Origin: Desulfobacterales bacterium
GTDB lineage: Bacteria; Desulfobacterota; Desulfobacteria; Desulfobacterales; Desulfosalsimonadaceae
Direction of reading: 5' to 3'
Assembly: GCA_018335195.1 (NCBI GenBank)
Contig: JAGXKN010000029.1
Coordinates: 1 to 41,979, forward strand
Length of the DNA: 41,979 nucleotides
Shown: in pieces, positions 41,487 to 41,979 of the stretch
Position numbering within the stretch: the stretch's first letter is position 1
How the letters are laid out: the number at the start of each line of letters is the position of its first letter
The notes under the pieces: model-generated
The model's database searches: none
Seen by the model: only the letters and a program-made list of their open reading frames with translations
What the model was told of the DNA's origin: nothing
Position numbers and translations under genes: made by a program

Positions 41487-41979
41487 ATGCTGCTGCAGTA
41501 CGAACAGATCGGTGAAATCTTTGACTGCCTTTCACTGGGCGTGATCATTTTGTCCACGGACCGAAAGATTTGCTCCATTAACCGGTCCGCCCAGCAGTTG
41601 ACCGGATTTTCGGCATCCGAGACCGTCGGCCGCTACTGCTACCACGTGTTTCTCGATTACCTGTGCGGCGGCAGGTGCAAGTTTCTCGAATCCGAAGACG
41701 AAATCCGCCAGACTCTGGTCTCGGATATCGAGGTCACCGACCAGCAGAACAAGGCATCCTCCATTACCAAGATCGAATCGCCGATTTACGGCCAAAACGG
41801 CGAGATGATCGGATGCATGGAGGTTTTCCAGGATCACAGCGCTTTCCGGGAACTCATCAAGCGCATCCGGTTTGACGACCTCCGGCTCAAGCTGATTTTG
41901 GACAACCTGGATATCGGCATCCTGACCCTGGACCGGGGCAACCATGTCACGTTTGTCAACACCAAGGCCGAACAGATTA
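41487..41979 (+). CDS. PAS-domain regulator, 3' end beyond the window
   Basis: Partial gene, at least 164 residues, starting 6 nt after the kinase stop. The translation from the ATG at 41487 shows one PAS domain (about 8-120) with cysteines C51, C60 and C64 (YCYHVF, LCGGRC). A second PAS begins near residue 131 (LRLKLILDNLDIGILTLDRG). In sulfate reducers this PAS-PAS start often leads to a sigma-54 activator, which would fit the sigma-54-type promoter at 29043, but a kinase is also possible. Without the C-terminus the class is open. There is no obvious ribosome site, so translation may be coupled to the kinase gene. Confidence 0.75.
   Translation, partial: MLLQYEQIGEIFDCLSLGVIILSTDRKICSINRSAQQLTGFSASETVGRYCYHVFLDYLCGGRCKFLESEDEIRQTLVSDIEVTDQQNKASSITKIESPIYGQNGEMIGCMEVFQDHSAFRELIKRIRFDDLRLKLILDNLDIGILTLDRGNHVTFVNTKAEQI

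Noticed and set aside
1-41979. CRISPR array, prophage, tRNA or rRNA genes
   Set aside because: No regularly spaced direct repeats, phage genes or RNA gene signatures were seen on either strand.

Overview
The window comes from a sulfate-reducing bacterium of the Desulfobacterota, most likely the Desulfobacterales. It carries Sat, AprBA and QmoABC, which form the whole cytoplasmic route from sulfate to sulfite plus its membrane link. It also carries accessory genes for the Wood-Ljungdahl pathway (CooC, a RACo/AcsV-like corrinoid activator), cobamide genes (CobS, CobT, CbiR, a cobalamin riboswitch) and a large cluster of heterodisulfide-reductase-like (Hdr) genes. Codon use is GC-rich and even across the window. 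No phage, transposase, CRISPR array, tRNA or rRNA was seen.

Layout. 1-3305 (minus): operon cooC, prmA-like, MBL hydrolase, RACo-like (cut by the window edge), behind a clear sigma-70 promoter. 3514-4709 (plus): yjbQ and cobS. 4720-6160 (minus): cytidylate kinase-like protein and a flavodoxin-family protein. 6415-8254 (plus): radical SAM protein and CbiR. 8312-9992: repeat A, cobalamin riboswitch, terminator, a 200-bp MITE and cobT. 10060-11913 (plus): sat and a small unknown gene. 11979-16009: TIM-barrel protein, a GAF/sigma-54 activator with an RNase H-like exonuclease gene, and a DUF374 acyltransferase. 16013-23964 (minus): aprBA, a terminator, then qmoABC. 24074-26918 (minus): alr and comM. 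27040-28843: second MITE copy and a REC-PAS histidine kinase. 28857-41979 (plus): a perfect palindrome, a sigma-54-type promoter, a degenerate receiver protein, then the Hdr operon and two PAS regulators, the last one cut by the window edge.

The most notable system is the Hdr operon at 29043-41979. It encodes an HdrA with a GltD/NfnB-type NAD(P)H module inside it, MvhD, an FrhB-like iron-sulfur protein, a 1152-residue HdrA-HdrA tandem protein with an intact response-regulator receiver domain inside its first half, HdrC, HdrB, a membrane PAS histidine kinase and a second PAS protein. Both inserted modules sit around the same internal ferredoxin segment of HdrA. The layout suggests an electron-bifurcating or electron-confurcating complex whose flavoprotein could be phosphorylated directly by a kinase from the same operon. 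This last step is inference.

Two repeat families were found. One is a 200-bp MITE with 14-bp terminal inverted repeats and 3-bp target duplications, and both copies lie just upstream of a start codon in the same orientation. The other is a ~143-bp element whose terminal inverted repeats differ between copies in a compensating way.
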